This document shows, piece by piece, positions 1 through 7,101 of a stretch of DNA of 34,056 nt. A model generated the notes under the pieces. It had not been told where the DNA came from. It worked only from the letters and a program-made list of their open reading frames with translations, and did not search any database. The first letter of the stretch is position 1, and the number at the start of each line of letters is the position of its first letter. The translations under genes were made by a program, and so were the position numbers. The stretch spans positions 1-34,056 of the forward strand of contig CAYFSS010000021.1 of NCBI GenBank assembly GCA_964345975.1, given 5' to 3'. The DNA comes from CAYFSS01 sp964345975 (GTDB lineage: Bacteria; Bacillota; Clostridia; Saccharofermentanales; Fastidiosipilaceae).

Positions 1-364
1 TAGGAACCATGTATCTATTTGCGCCAAAGGCCAGGAAGGGAGGCTACAAACCCTTCTTTGTCACAGATTGGAATACACAGAAGCTTGGTCTTGTATGAAT
101 GACTATCTCAGTAAGGCTTCTACCGAGACCTTGTACTAAACGGATTGTTTTGTAACGTGGAATCACAAGCGCGAAGTTACAGACTTAAAGAGACACGACC
201 CCACGAGGTGCGGATGTCTCTTGGTAAGAGTACAGAAACAAAAGAGGTAGTATTGTCTAGTGTGTTTTGTCAATGAGGACCTACTCAACAACGCCCATTG
301 AATTGTGATACCTTAACTCCTACCAAACTTCAGCTTGTGAATACTTTGATGTGAAGGAGTCCTT
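1..364. other. Leading gene-free stretch
   Basis: No convincing coding region is seen in the first 364 bases on either strand. The only structure noted is an inverted repeat, AGAGACA at 189-195 with TGTCTCT at 215-221, which could be a weak terminator for a gene lying to the left. The final bases hold a good ribosome binding site (AAGGAG, 354-359) for the nitroreductase at 365. Confidence 0.5.
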
Positions 365-898
365 ATGGAATTACTTGATGTATTACAGGCTCGTCGTAGC
401 TATCGCGCATCGTTCGGAGCGCGCAAAGTAACCCATGACGAGATGTGCTATATCTTAAATGCCGCCTATACCGCACCTTCAGGTTGCAACCTTCAGACTG
501 CGCGTATGGTAGCGGTTCTAGATCCCCATACGTTGACGGCTTTAGGCGAGATCGTTGGACATTCCAGGGTGAAGACCGCAACCGCCGCCCTCGTCATGAC
601 GACCAAACCCCTAACGATTGAGGGAAGAGGTCCGAGTCGCAATAAGGAGGATTTTGGCGCTGCTGCACAAAATGTACTGCTCGCTGTGACAGATCTCGGA
701 TTGGCGACAACTTGGATCCAGGGTCAGATTGAAAATGAGAAGGCCGATAAGATCGCTGCCTTGCTAGAGATCCCTGAAGACTATAGCGTAGTGGGTTATT
801 TCCCGATTGGGGAACCGACCCGTGAAGTAAAAGCTTCGAACAAACTTGCCTTTGAAGAACGATGCTTCATAGATCGTTTCGGTCAGGCTTTTGAGTAA
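365..898 (+). CDS. Nitroreductase family protein (FMN-dependent oxidoreductase)
   Basis: A 177-residue protein of the nitroreductase fold, which binds FMN and uses NAD(P)H to reduce nitro compounds, quinones or other acceptors in the cytoplasm. The N-terminal RRSYR (10-14) is the usual phosphate-contacting arginine motif of the family, APSGCNLQ (37-44) is the second FMN-binding segment, and the GAAAQNVLLAV helix followed by the GLAT..WI stretch and YFPIGEP near 150 are typical of the C-terminal half. The length fits the short single-domain subfamily. The ATG is preceded by AAGGAG with a 5-base spacer. The methyltransferase gene begins 15 bases downstream, so the two are probably co-transcribed. 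The substrate cannot be told from sequence. Confidence 0.9.
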   Translation: MELLDVLQARRSYRASFGARKVTHDEMCYILNAAYTAPSGCNLQTARMVAVLDPHTLTALGEIVGHSRVKTATAALVMTTKPLTIEGRGPSRNKEDFGAAAQNVLLAVTDLGLATTWIQGQIENEKADKIAALLEIPEDYSVVGYFPIGEPTREVKASNKLAFEERCFIDRFGQAFE

Positions 899-913
899 AG
901 CGAACATCGCAAG

Positions 914-1534
914 ATGAAGAAGAAGTATGTATCGCGAGGAGATTTCTCCGTGGATCGCCATTTGGGGATCAGGACGTGTGGGATCGAGGAGTGGGAAGGG
1001 GGTAGCCAGCTCTATCACCGCTTCGAATCGACGAGCTACCGGGCTCTAGATAGGCTGTGGGCAGTGTATGAGCCATTGGAGAAGGCTTGTCTTTTGGACT
1101 ATGGTTGTGGTCTTGGGCGGGTGAATTTTTATGCTCATCATCAGTTGGGACTTGACGGTTACGGGCTAGAGGTTCATCCGGACCGCCTGCGCCGAGCAAA
1201 AGAGAATCTGAGTAGATATAACCGTACTCAAAGGACACAGGCAACTATACGCTTCGTTGAGGCAATGGCGGAAACCTACACTCCGGCACCGGAAACCTCT
1301 CTCTTTTATTTCTTCAATCCATTTGATGTTTCGGTGTTTGGGGCAGCATTAGATCAGATCCTGGGCTCGCTCGTCCGAGATGCTCGTTCGGCGGACCTCG
1401 TCCTTTACTATCCATCTGAGGATTATTTGGACGCAATGGGACAGCAATCGGTCTTCCGGCCATTGCTGCTGGTTGATCTGCCTTGGAGTCCGGATCCACG
1501 TGACTATTTCATGGTCTATCGGGCGACGATGTGA
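914..1534 (+). CDS. Class I SAM-dependent methyltransferase
   Basis: A 206-residue Rossmann-fold methyltransferase. Motif I is LLDYGCGLGRVNFYA (about 60-74), the SAM-binding glycine loop. It is followed by the acidic residue E86 in GLEVHPDRL, which would bind the ribose hydroxyls. A Phe/Pro-rich FFNPF segment near 135 sits where motif IV is expected. The protein is cytoplasmic and its substrate is unknown. It follows the nitroreductase by 15 bases and has only a poor Shine-Dalgarno sequence, so translation may depend on the upstream gene. A short ACAAG/CTTGT hairpin with a T-run at 1575-1598 could end the two-gene unit. Confidence 0.85.
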   Translation: MKKKYVSRGDFSVDRHLGIRTCGIEEWEGGSQLYHRFESTSYRALDRLWAVYEPLEKACLLDYGCGLGRVNFYAHHQLGLDGYGLEVHPDRLRRAKENLSRYNRTQRTQATIRFVEAMAETYTPAPETSLFYFFNPFDVSVFGAALDQILGSLVRDARSADLVLYYPSEDYLDAMGQQSVFRPLLLVDLPWSPDPRDYFMVYRATM

Positions 1535-1574
1535 CCGAAATTTCCGGGTGGCTTGGTGAGAGTCCTGTGTTCAA

Positions 1575-1598
1575 ACAAGGTTATTCTTGTCTCTTTTT
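1575..1598 (+). terminator. Weak rho-independent terminator candidate
   Basis: The short stem ACAAG (1575-1579) / CTTGT (1586-1590) is followed directly by CTCTTTTT. The stem is only 5 bp, so this is tentative. Confidence 0.35.
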
Positions 1599-1876
1599 CT
1601 GAAACGTTCTCATGTAAAACTCAGGAACCAAGGATTATGTCCAATAAGAACTTGTGAGAATTGTTTAGCTGGTGAAACCAAGAAATCATGCGATCAGATT
1701 CTTTTAGAACTCCTTTTTGACTTTTCGATAACTCTTAAACACATAGGTTAAAGAAACCTTAGGTGAATGATCAGATGATCTAGGACTGATTCAAAACTCA
1801 AAAACTTCATAATATTAACGGATATCCCTTGGTTGATCTAAGAAACGGCGCCATGAAAACCTTAGAATTGAAATAA

Positions 1877-1885
1877 TGTTATGAT
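1877..1885 (+). promoter_or_regulatory. Extended -10 promoter for the MBL-rhodanese gene
   Basis: The sequence TGTTATGAT reads as an extended -10 (TGn followed by TATGAT, 1880-1885). No good -35 is seen, as is usual for this promoter type. Transcription would start near 1892, just ahead of the AAGGAGA ribosome binding site at 1906-1912. This argues for the ATG at 1919 and against the GTG at 1901. Confidence 0.5.
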
Positions 1886-1918
1886 AAATTAGGACAAGAA
1901 GTGAAAAGGAGATTATTG

Positions 1919-3244
1919 ATGATTTTAGAGAAAGTTATAAGTAAGGGTCTAGCCCATTTCTCTTACCTTGTAGGAAATGATGGAGAAGCAGCAGTCATTG
2001 ATCCCCGTCGGGATGTCCAAGTTTATTTGGATCTAGCAACAAAACACGGCTTGCAGATCAAGTATATTTTCGAAACTCATAGGAATGAAGATTATGTTAT
2101 TGGATCAATGGAACTCTCCGAGCTAACCGGAGCACAGATTCTAATTTCAGGTCATGAAGATCTTGGATATGTCTACGGGGATAAAATCGTTGATGGAGAT
2201 TCGTTCGAGGTTGGTGGATTAAAGATAGAAGCAATCCATACACCGGGTCATACGCTTGGACATCTCTGCTACGTCCTTTATGAAGAGGATAAGGACACGC
2301 CCTTTATCGTATTCACAGGTGACACTCTCTTCACAGGAGATCTTGGTCGAACCGACTTCTATGGCGAAGAGAATTTAACAAAGATGACAGGTCTTCTTTA
2401 TGACAGTGTTGTAGATAAACTCATGCCTTTGGGGGATCATGTCGTGATCCTACCTGCCCACGGAGCCGGGTCTGCTTGCGGTGAGGCCATGGACGATCGT
2501 CCGTTTTCGACTCTGGGGTATGAGCGTTTGACGAATAAGAACCTATTGGTGGATTCAAGGGAAGAGTTCATTGATTCCTTTGGGAGAATGCGGATCAAAC
2601 CACGTTATTTCGATCAAATGGAGACGTTTAACGTCAAGGGCGCACCGTTTGTTGGAGATATGGTGAATGTCCCGGTGATCAAGTTTCAGGATCTTAAGGA
2701 TGATCAAGTCCTCCTGGATGTGCGTTCCAAGGAAGCTTATATGGGTGGGCATATCGAAGGTTCATATTTCCTAGCAATGTCGAATTTTTCAACCTATCTC
2801 GGTACATTATTTCCGGCAGACGCGCGTATCGTTCTTATCGTTGATGATCCGGACGCTGAGCTATTGCAAGAGATAAAACGGCAGATGCTCAGAGTGGGCT
2901 TTGATAATCTTGATGGTTACTTAAAGAGCGGTGTCAACAGCGCTATTAATGATGGATCTTCGCTCGAATCGTTACCTGCGATTAGAGGTGAAGACTTAAG
3001 GGATTTGGATGAGGATTATATTGTTCTTGATATCCGTGACGGTGAAGAAGTACCGGAGTGGCTGAAAGATAAAACGATCCGAATTCCACTGCAGGAGCTC
3101 TATAAACGATATGATGAGTTAGACACCGACCGAGTCATTTATACGCTTTGCGCATCGGGAAACCGCTCTACGACAGCCTCGGCTTTCTTGGTAAACCATG
3201 GATATAAGTCATCGGTTATCCTGGGTGGTGTTAAGACCTTGTAA
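1919..3244 (+). CDS. Metallo-beta-lactamase fold / tandem rhodanese protein (persulfide dioxygenase-like)
   Basis: A 441-residue protein. Residues 1-230 form a metallo-beta-lactamase (glyoxalase II-like) domain of the ETHE1/persulfide dioxygenase type, followed by two rhodanese domains. The usual THxHxDH signature is altered to T-H54-R-N56-E-D58-Y59. H54, H111 (in HTPGHT), D135 (in TGDTLF) and H181 (PAHGAGSACG) are kept. In human ETHE1 the single iron is held by the counterparts of H54, H111 and D135, so a mono-metal site could persist while the second site is lost. The first rhodanese domain (LLDVRSKEAY) lacks a catalytic Cys in its loop. The second has CASGNRS, with an active-site Cys. A role in persulfide or thiosulfate handling is inferred. 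The start is chosen at ATG 1919 because AAGGAGA lies 6 bases upstream. A GTG at 1901 would add 6 residues but overlaps that site. Confidence 0.85.
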   Translation: MILEKVISKGLAHFSYLVGNDGEAAVIDPRRDVQVYLDLATKHGLQIKYIFETHRNEDYVIGSMELSELTGAQILISGHEDLGYVYGDKIVDGDSFEVGGLKIEAIHTPGHTLGHLCYVLYEEDKDTPFIVFTGDTLFTGDLGRTDFYGEENLTKMTGLLYDSVVDKLMPLGDHVVILPAHGAGSACGEAMDDRPFSTLGYERLTNKNLLVDSREEFIDSFGRMRIKPRYFDQMETFNVKGAPFVGDMVNVPVIKFQDLKDDQVLLDVRSKEAYMGGHIEGSYFLAMSNFSTYLGTLFPADARIVLIVDDPDAELLQEIKRQMLRVGFDNLDGYLKSGVNSAINDGSSLESLPAIRGEDLRDLDEDYIVLDIRDGEEVPEWLKDKTIRIPLQELYKRYDELDTDRVIYTLCASGNRSTTASAFLVNHGYKSSVILGGVKTL

Positions 3245-3347
3245 AGGTGAATACAAGCGCGTCGTATAGGCGCCGGTAGGTGCCGTCAGTGCTACACATA
3301 TAAAGCAAATTGTTATTTAGCTCGCAATGCGTGAGCTGGGAGATTCT

Positions 3348-4511
3348 ATGAATTCTTTTAACCTCCATCGAAGGCTCGAGAGCGGCTATGACCTGTATGT
3401 TGGTGATCCGGTCGTTGAACAAGGTCTCACTCAGCAAGATATCTTGGAGATGTCCTCGTTGGCTTTTGAAGGGCCAATGCGCTATGGATTAGATCGAGAT
3501 ATTCGCCGAAATCACATCGTGGTAGTAGATGAAGATAGAGTTATTGGTTCTGTGTACGTACATCCCAGGACGTATGTGGGACCGGGTTTTGAAGTCAAGT
3601 CCTATGGCATTGGTGCGGTATCAGTGCACCCTGAGTATCAGGGACAAGGAATTATGTCCGCGATGATGCAAACGACGCTCGAGATGTGCAGAGAAGAGGG
3701 TGTGGCTTTCATGAGCCTTGGTGGACAACGCCAACGCTATCAGACCTTTGGTTTTGATAACGCAAGTCCACACCCCGAGTATGTGTTTATCCATCGAAAT
3801 TTCCGTGGCATTGAACCCATCGATCCTTCAAGAATAGAGACAGTGAAGACCCAAGATGTAAAGTCCTATGACGCACTTGAATCGTTGTTCCAAATCTATC
3901 AGGAACACACAAGAATAACTTGTCGAGCAAGCATCGATGAATTTGCACGAAGTCTGCCCCAATGGGGATCCGATATCATTGTGATAAGGAGCAAAGAGGG
4001 TGATGTAACAGGTTACCTCCGGGTCCAACAGCACCAGCGGGATGATGACGGGCCTCAAGTTTTAAGCATTGATGAAATGAATCTAGAGCTTGAAGACGTT
4101 ATACCGTTATTCGCTAGTTTAGCAAGCAACGCTCGCTTGGAAGTTGTTGTCCGTGATGAGCAAGTTGACCTAAACCATCTATTAGAAACTTATACAGAGG
4201 GTTCATGTCTTCGGCATAGAATCAAAGCTTGCTTCACTAACTGTGAGCAGTGTTTGAAACTTGCTTTGGCTCAATATCCCTATAAGCCACCGGAGTATGA
4301 GAGGGAGTTGAGAACGGTCAATGCCTTGGGAGAGACGGAGGTTTTCTTAGTACCTGCACAGTGTCCCGGTGAATCGATTGAACTGACCTATGCTCAATTC
4401 AGGGCTCTATTTTCGGTCCAAACAAGGTTCGAAGTTAAGCTCAATGTTCAAAATGCTTTGGGTTCTATGCTGCCTTTTACTTTACCGGACCTTCATGCTG
4501 ATCAAGATTAG
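3348..4511 (+). CDS. GNAT family N-acetyltransferase (Eis-like)
   Basis: A 387-residue acetyl-CoA-dependent acetyltransferase. Motif A of the GNAT fold is clear: VSVHPEYQGQGIMSAMM (about 91-107) holds the Q/RxxGxG/A pyrophosphate loop. It is followed by GGQRQRYQTFGF, typical of the Eis/EF1021-like group whose N-terminal GNAT domain is followed by a second GNAT-like half. The length agrees with that group (about 390-420). Eis-type enzymes acetylate amines, sometimes aminoglycosides, but the substrate here is unknown. The ATG at 3348 is preferred over the in-frame ATG at 3327 because GGGAG (3338-3342) is 5 bases upstream of it. The gene stands alone, with a hairpin at 4537-4561 downstream. Confidence 0.82.
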   Translation: MNSFNLHRRLESGYDLYVGDPVVEQGLTQQDILEMSSLAFEGPMRYGLDRDIRRNHIVVVDEDRVIGSVYVHPRTYVGPGFEVKSYGIGAVSVHPEYQGQGIMSAMMQTTLEMCREEGVAFMSLGGQRQRYQTFGFDNASPHPEYVFIHRNFRGIEPIDPSRIETVKTQDVKSYDALESLFQIYQEHTRITCRASIDEFARSLPQWGSDIIVIRSKEGDVTGYLRVQQHQRDDDGPQVLSIDEMNLELEDVIPLFASLASNARLEVVVRDEQVDLNHLLETYTEGSCLRHRIKACFTNCEQCLKLALAQYPYKPPEYERELRTVNALGETEVFLVPAQCPGESIELTYAQFRALFSVQTRFEVKLNVQNALGSMLPFTLPDLHADQD

Positions 4512-4536
4512 TTCGTCTTTAGCTTATACATTAATG

Positions 4537-4565
4537 AGACAACCGCTTATGGCTGTTGTCTATTT
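4537..4565 (+). terminator. Rho-independent terminator after the GNAT gene
   Basis: AGACAAC (4537-4543) pairs with GTTGTCT (4555-4561), extended by CGC/GGC(T) inside the loop, and is followed by ATTTT. It is 25 bases beyond the stop codon of the acetyltransferase. Confidence 0.6.
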
Positions 4566-4610
4566 TATGGTTCTTAGAAATATCCAAATGCAATTTATAG
4601 AATAGATGCC

Positions 4611-4632
4611 TTGACACAAAGAGACCGGTCTC
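4611..4632 (+). promoter_or_regulatory. TTGACA box followed by a 12-bp palindrome
   Basis: TTGACA at 4611-4616 is followed 4 bases later by the perfect palindrome GAGACCGGTCTC (4621-4632). A dyad just after a -35 is the place where MerR-type activators bind, but no good -10 follows, so this is only a candidate site. Confidence 0.25.
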
Positions 4633-4720
4633 CCACGATTTGGGATGAATAGAACGATGCTAAGATGCTTTACCAAAGAGAGGCATTCCATACGATCATA
4701 GAGTCTCTCAAATGAAAATA

Positions 4721-4798
4721 AGGAGTTGAACCCGGTTTGAGAGGGAGCTGAACCGGAATCAAAGGGAGCGGATCCGGAACTAGAGGGAGTTAAACCGG
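4721..4798. repeat. 21-bp tandem repeat, four imperfect copies
   Basis: Copies begin at 4721, 4742, 4763 and 4784, exactly 21 bases apart, around the core AGGGAGnnnAnCCGG. Read on the + strand in one frame the units give acidic heptads with a fixed Pro (for example EGAEPES, KGADPEL), interrupted by a stop in the first copy. This may be the remains of a repeat-bearing coding region or a plain minisatellite. Confidence 0.8.
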
Positions 4799-4903
4799 CG
4801 GTTATGTCATTGAGAAAGTAGCTGAGAAGACTCAGCAGCATGTTAAGATTCCTGAGAAAGACAAGTACAATACACTCTTGATAATGTAGGTAATATAGCA
4901 ATT

Positions 4904-5038
4904 TGGTTAACGTGGGTAATGTGGGTAATGTGGGTAATGTGGGAAATATTGGCAATGTAAGCAACACAAGCAACACAAGCAACACAAGCAATGCAAACAA
5001 TACAAGCAATACAAGCAATACAAGCAATGCAAGCAATG
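4904..5038. repeat. 9-bp minisatellite, 15 contiguous units of two types
   Basis: Fifteen 9-base units run without a break (135 bases). The left units are of the type TGGGTAATG and the right units of the type CAAGCAAYA/CAAGCAATG, with a gradual transition (TGGGAAATA, TTGGCAATG, TAAGCAACA) between them. The AA dinucleotide at unit positions 6-7 is constant. In one + frame this reads as a V-G-N / T-S-N tripeptide repeat, but there is no proper gene start. Such arrays commonly vary in copy number between strains. Confidence 0.9.
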
Positions 5039-5190
5039 GTGCATCGCTTGGCAACCATCGTGTATGTGCCCCAAGTATCTGCTCGTCTCAATCAAGATCC
5101 GGAAGGTGAGGAGCACATTGGGAACATTCTATCTGCATTCGTGAGACGGTCGAGATAGAGAATTTAACAAGAATCGAGAAGAATCAAGAA

Positions 5191-6114
5191 ATGTTCCAAG
5201 AGATCGCACAATCTAAACATTGGTTATCCGTTGATAGGATCAATAAGGGTTGGTCATCCGATGAAAAATATATGGTTAAGACCAAGCAGGGGAAGATGCT
5301 CCTTCGCGTATCATCGCTTGAATCTTACGACATAAAACGAAAAGAGTTCGAAGTCATTACTCGCTATCAGAAGACAGGAATCACCATGTCCCAACCCCTG
5401 GATTTTGGTGTATGCGGGAACTCGCATGAGCGGAAGACTTATATGCTCTTGTCATGGATTGAAGGACAAGACTTAGGCGATATCTTGCCGAGCCTACCTG
5501 AATCTGAGCAGTATCGTCTTGGTCGCTCCGCCGGTACAATCCTTCGTAAGATCCATGCGCTACAGATTCATGAAGATGAGCTGCCAGCACAAAGCAAAGC
5601 CCCGAGGAAACTTCAGCAACTACAAGCTTACCTAGAATCTGACGTTAGGATCTCAAATGATAAGATCGCGGTTGCTTTTGTGGGAGAAAACATTGACAAG
5701 ATATGGCAGGAACAGCCGGTCTATCAACATGGCGACTACCATCCCGGGAATTTGATCTACTCCGATGATGGGTCATTAGGGGTCATTGACTTTAATCGCT
5801 GGGAAGTAGGAGATCCCTACGAAGAGTTCTATAAGCTGGAAAGCTTTGGTGTTGAGGTGAGTGTGCCTTATTGTGTCGGCCAGATCGATGCCTATTTCGA
5901 CGATGTTGTACCTGACAGGTTTTGGTTGACCTTGGCTGTTTACGTAGCTCATGCCTCCTTATATTCGATCAAGTGGGCTGAGCGTTTCGGTGCAGATGAA
6001 ATCGCGGGGATGAAGAGACGATGCGAACAGGCTTTTGAACATTATGATGCGTTTAGGAGAACGATCCCAACGTGGTATGAGGATTGGCATACAAAATCTG
6101 CGGCAGTCGATTAA
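5191..6114 (+). CDS. APH-fold phosphotransferase (aminoglycoside phosphotransferase family)
   Basis: A 307-residue kinase-like protein of the aminoglycoside phosphotransferase/choline kinase superfamily. The catalytic loop is HGDYHPGN (180-187, D182 as the base) and the metal-binding motif is VIDFNRWEVGDPYEEF (D200 in IDF). The N-lobe has KTKQGKMLLRVS, with Arg where many relatives have the ATP-contacting Lys. ATP-dependent phosphorylation of a small hydroxylated molecule in the cytosol is the family function. Whether this one acts on an antibiotic cannot be decided, and many such genes in Bacillota have metabolic or unknown substrates. There is no strong Shine-Dalgarno sequence, only purine-rich AAGAATCAAGAA before the ATG. 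It stands alone downstream of the repeat region. Confidence 0.82.
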   Translation: MFQEIAQSKHWLSVDRINKGWSSDEKYMVKTKQGKMLLRVSSLESYDIKRKEFEVITRYQKTGITMSQPLDFGVCGNSHERKTYMLLSWIEGQDLGDILPSLPESEQYRLGRSAGTILRKIHALQIHEDELPAQSKAPRKLQQLQAYLESDVRISNDKIAVAFVGENIDKIWQEQPVYQHGDYHPGNLIYSDDGSLGVIDFNRWEVGDPYEEFYKLESFGVEVSVPYCVGQIDAYFDDVVPDRFWLTLAVYVAHASLYSIKWAERFGADEIAGMKRRCEQAFEHYDAFRRTIPTWYEDWHTKSAAVD

Positions 6115-6146
6115 GTTTCTGAGCCTCATTAGAATCAAGCGAACGT

Positions 6147-6602
6147 TTAGATCAACCGGAAAGCATAGTGTTTGTAATAGATAAAGAAGATGATGGTGAT
6201 AAGCCCAAAGTAAATCGTGACAGTATGCCTTCATTTATTTCGGTAGATCATCATGGTGGCGGTACTGATGATGAGCGAGACGACGGACACGATCAGAAGG
6301 AACCCCAAGACAGCAAAGATGATCTTAAGGCTCTAGAGTTTATCCGTAGGTTCGTAGTTTACGACTTTCGTCATCATCACCAAGCAGTTTATCAAGCCAC
6401 CTATGATGAGGAGTGTTATCGAGTCTGTAATCTTGCAATGATTAGGTTTCGCTTCGGTCGATTCCTCAAGATGCTCGGGACGTAGGGAGATGGATTGTTT
6501 AGATTCGATGAAGGGGGGAGCGGACGTGCCTCTAGAGCCTTGTGGATCGATATCGTCGTGAAAGGATTTTCCTAAATCTGGCGTCTCAAACCCAATCGGC
6601 CG
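6147..6602 (-). pseudogene. Decayed small membrane-protein gene with two in-frame stops
   Basis: One continuous minus-strand frame (6602 down to 6147) reads as a hydrophilic N-terminal stretch followed by three likely membrane helices: SITLLIIGGLINCLVMM, LKIIFAVLGFLLIVSVVSLI and TVTIYFGLITIIFFIYY. It is broken by TAG at 6333-6335 and TGA at 6231-6233, with no frameshift. The opposite strand shows a His/Asp-rich open frame that is the expected shadow of membrane-helix codons. No family is recognised. The upstream (right) end runs into the IS30-type remnant, so the element may have truncated the gene before it decayed. Confidence 0.5.
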
Positions 6603-7027
6603 TCATTCGAGCGCTCAATGGGCTTGAAGCAAATGAGGAGCAGCGCAATTCCGTCATCGTTTTAGGAGCATCACGGTAGATAACGGAGCGGAGTTTTGGG
6701 CTTGGGAAGGCTTAGAAACATCGATCCTGAGCAAAGAGCCTCGGACCACAATCTACTACGCTCATCCTTATAGTTCATGGGAGCGAGGGAGCAATGAGAA
6801 CCTTAATGGCTTCATACGCTACTACATCCCTAAAGGTACACCCTTAAAGCAATTCACCCGATCCGATCTCCGAGAACTCCAGGATTACATCAAGGAATAC
6901 CCTGGAAAGATCCTTGGAGGTCTGTTCGTAGTAGAAGGTAGGATTTCTTAAAGTAGCTTAGACAGACGAACGTTGGAACATGAACATGCTTGGGATCTGT
7001 TTCAATTCAACCTGTACTCTACAAGAA
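6572..7027 (+). mobile_element. IS30-family element remnant, 3' part of transposase (broken)
   Basis: A first fragment (6572-6676) ends at an in-frame TAG. A second frame (from about 6667 to TAA at 6949-6951) carries the IS30 catalytic C-terminal region: ITVDNGAEFW with the second catalytic Asp, then YAHPYSSWERGSNEN followed by NGFIRYYIPKGT, with the catalytic Glu in the WERG motif. The frame change near 6667-6678 and the lack of the N-terminal half show it is dead. The following about 75 bases (to roughly 7027) match the tail found at 23341-23413, so the right end of the element probably lies there. Confidence 0.85.
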
Positions 7028-7101
7028 TGGCTGCCATTCTAAGACGCTATAGTCAATCATCGTCTATGATGTCAGAATCTTCACATAGATGGAGGTTTGG
7101 G

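Larger units (their letters stand above)
1535..1918. other. Gene-free stretch with promoter
   Basis: No gene is visible in this 384-base interval. It contains a weak terminator-like hairpin (1575-1598) after the methyltransferase, AT-rich sequence, and near its right end an extended -10 element (1877-1885) serving the MBL-rhodanese gene. Confidence 0.5.
4512..5190. other. Repeat-rich gene-free stretch
   Basis: This 679-base interval between the acetyltransferase and the APH-like gene has no convincing gene. From left to right it holds a terminator hairpin (4537-4561), TTGACA (4611-4616) followed by the perfect palindrome GAGACCGGTCTC (4621-4632), a 21-bp tandem repeat (4721-4798) and a 9-bp tandem repeat (4904-5038). 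Long open frames cross both repeats on both strands, but they follow from repeat units that are multiples of three and show no start signals or protein-like composition outside the repeats. Confidence 0.55.

Noticed and set aside
1901..1918. GTG start for the MBL-rhodanese gene
   Set aside because: It overlaps the ribosome binding site that serves ATG 1919 and lies too close to the probable transcription start.
4904..5038. CRISPR-like array
   Set aside because: The units are contiguous 9-mers without spacers, and there are no cas genes in the window.
4560..5054. Long minus-strand open frame across the two tandem repeats (Leu/Val-rich protein)
   Set aside because: Its length is explained by repeat units of 21 and 9 bases, both multiples of three. 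It has no ribosome binding site and is low-complexity in the repeat and unlike any protein outside it.
4903..5109. Plus-strand Asn/Gly/Ser/Thr tripeptide-repeat ORF
   Set aside because: It starts at TTG with no ribosome binding site, and the same array is open in other frames. The repeat alone accounts for it.
6168..6485. Plus-strand His/Asp-rich ORF
   Set aside because: It is the antisense of membrane-helix codons in the minus-strand remnant, with no start signals.
6973..7101. N-terminal extension of the SDR
   Set aside because: The extra 43 residues come from the IS30 tail, and GGAGG directly precedes ATG 7102.
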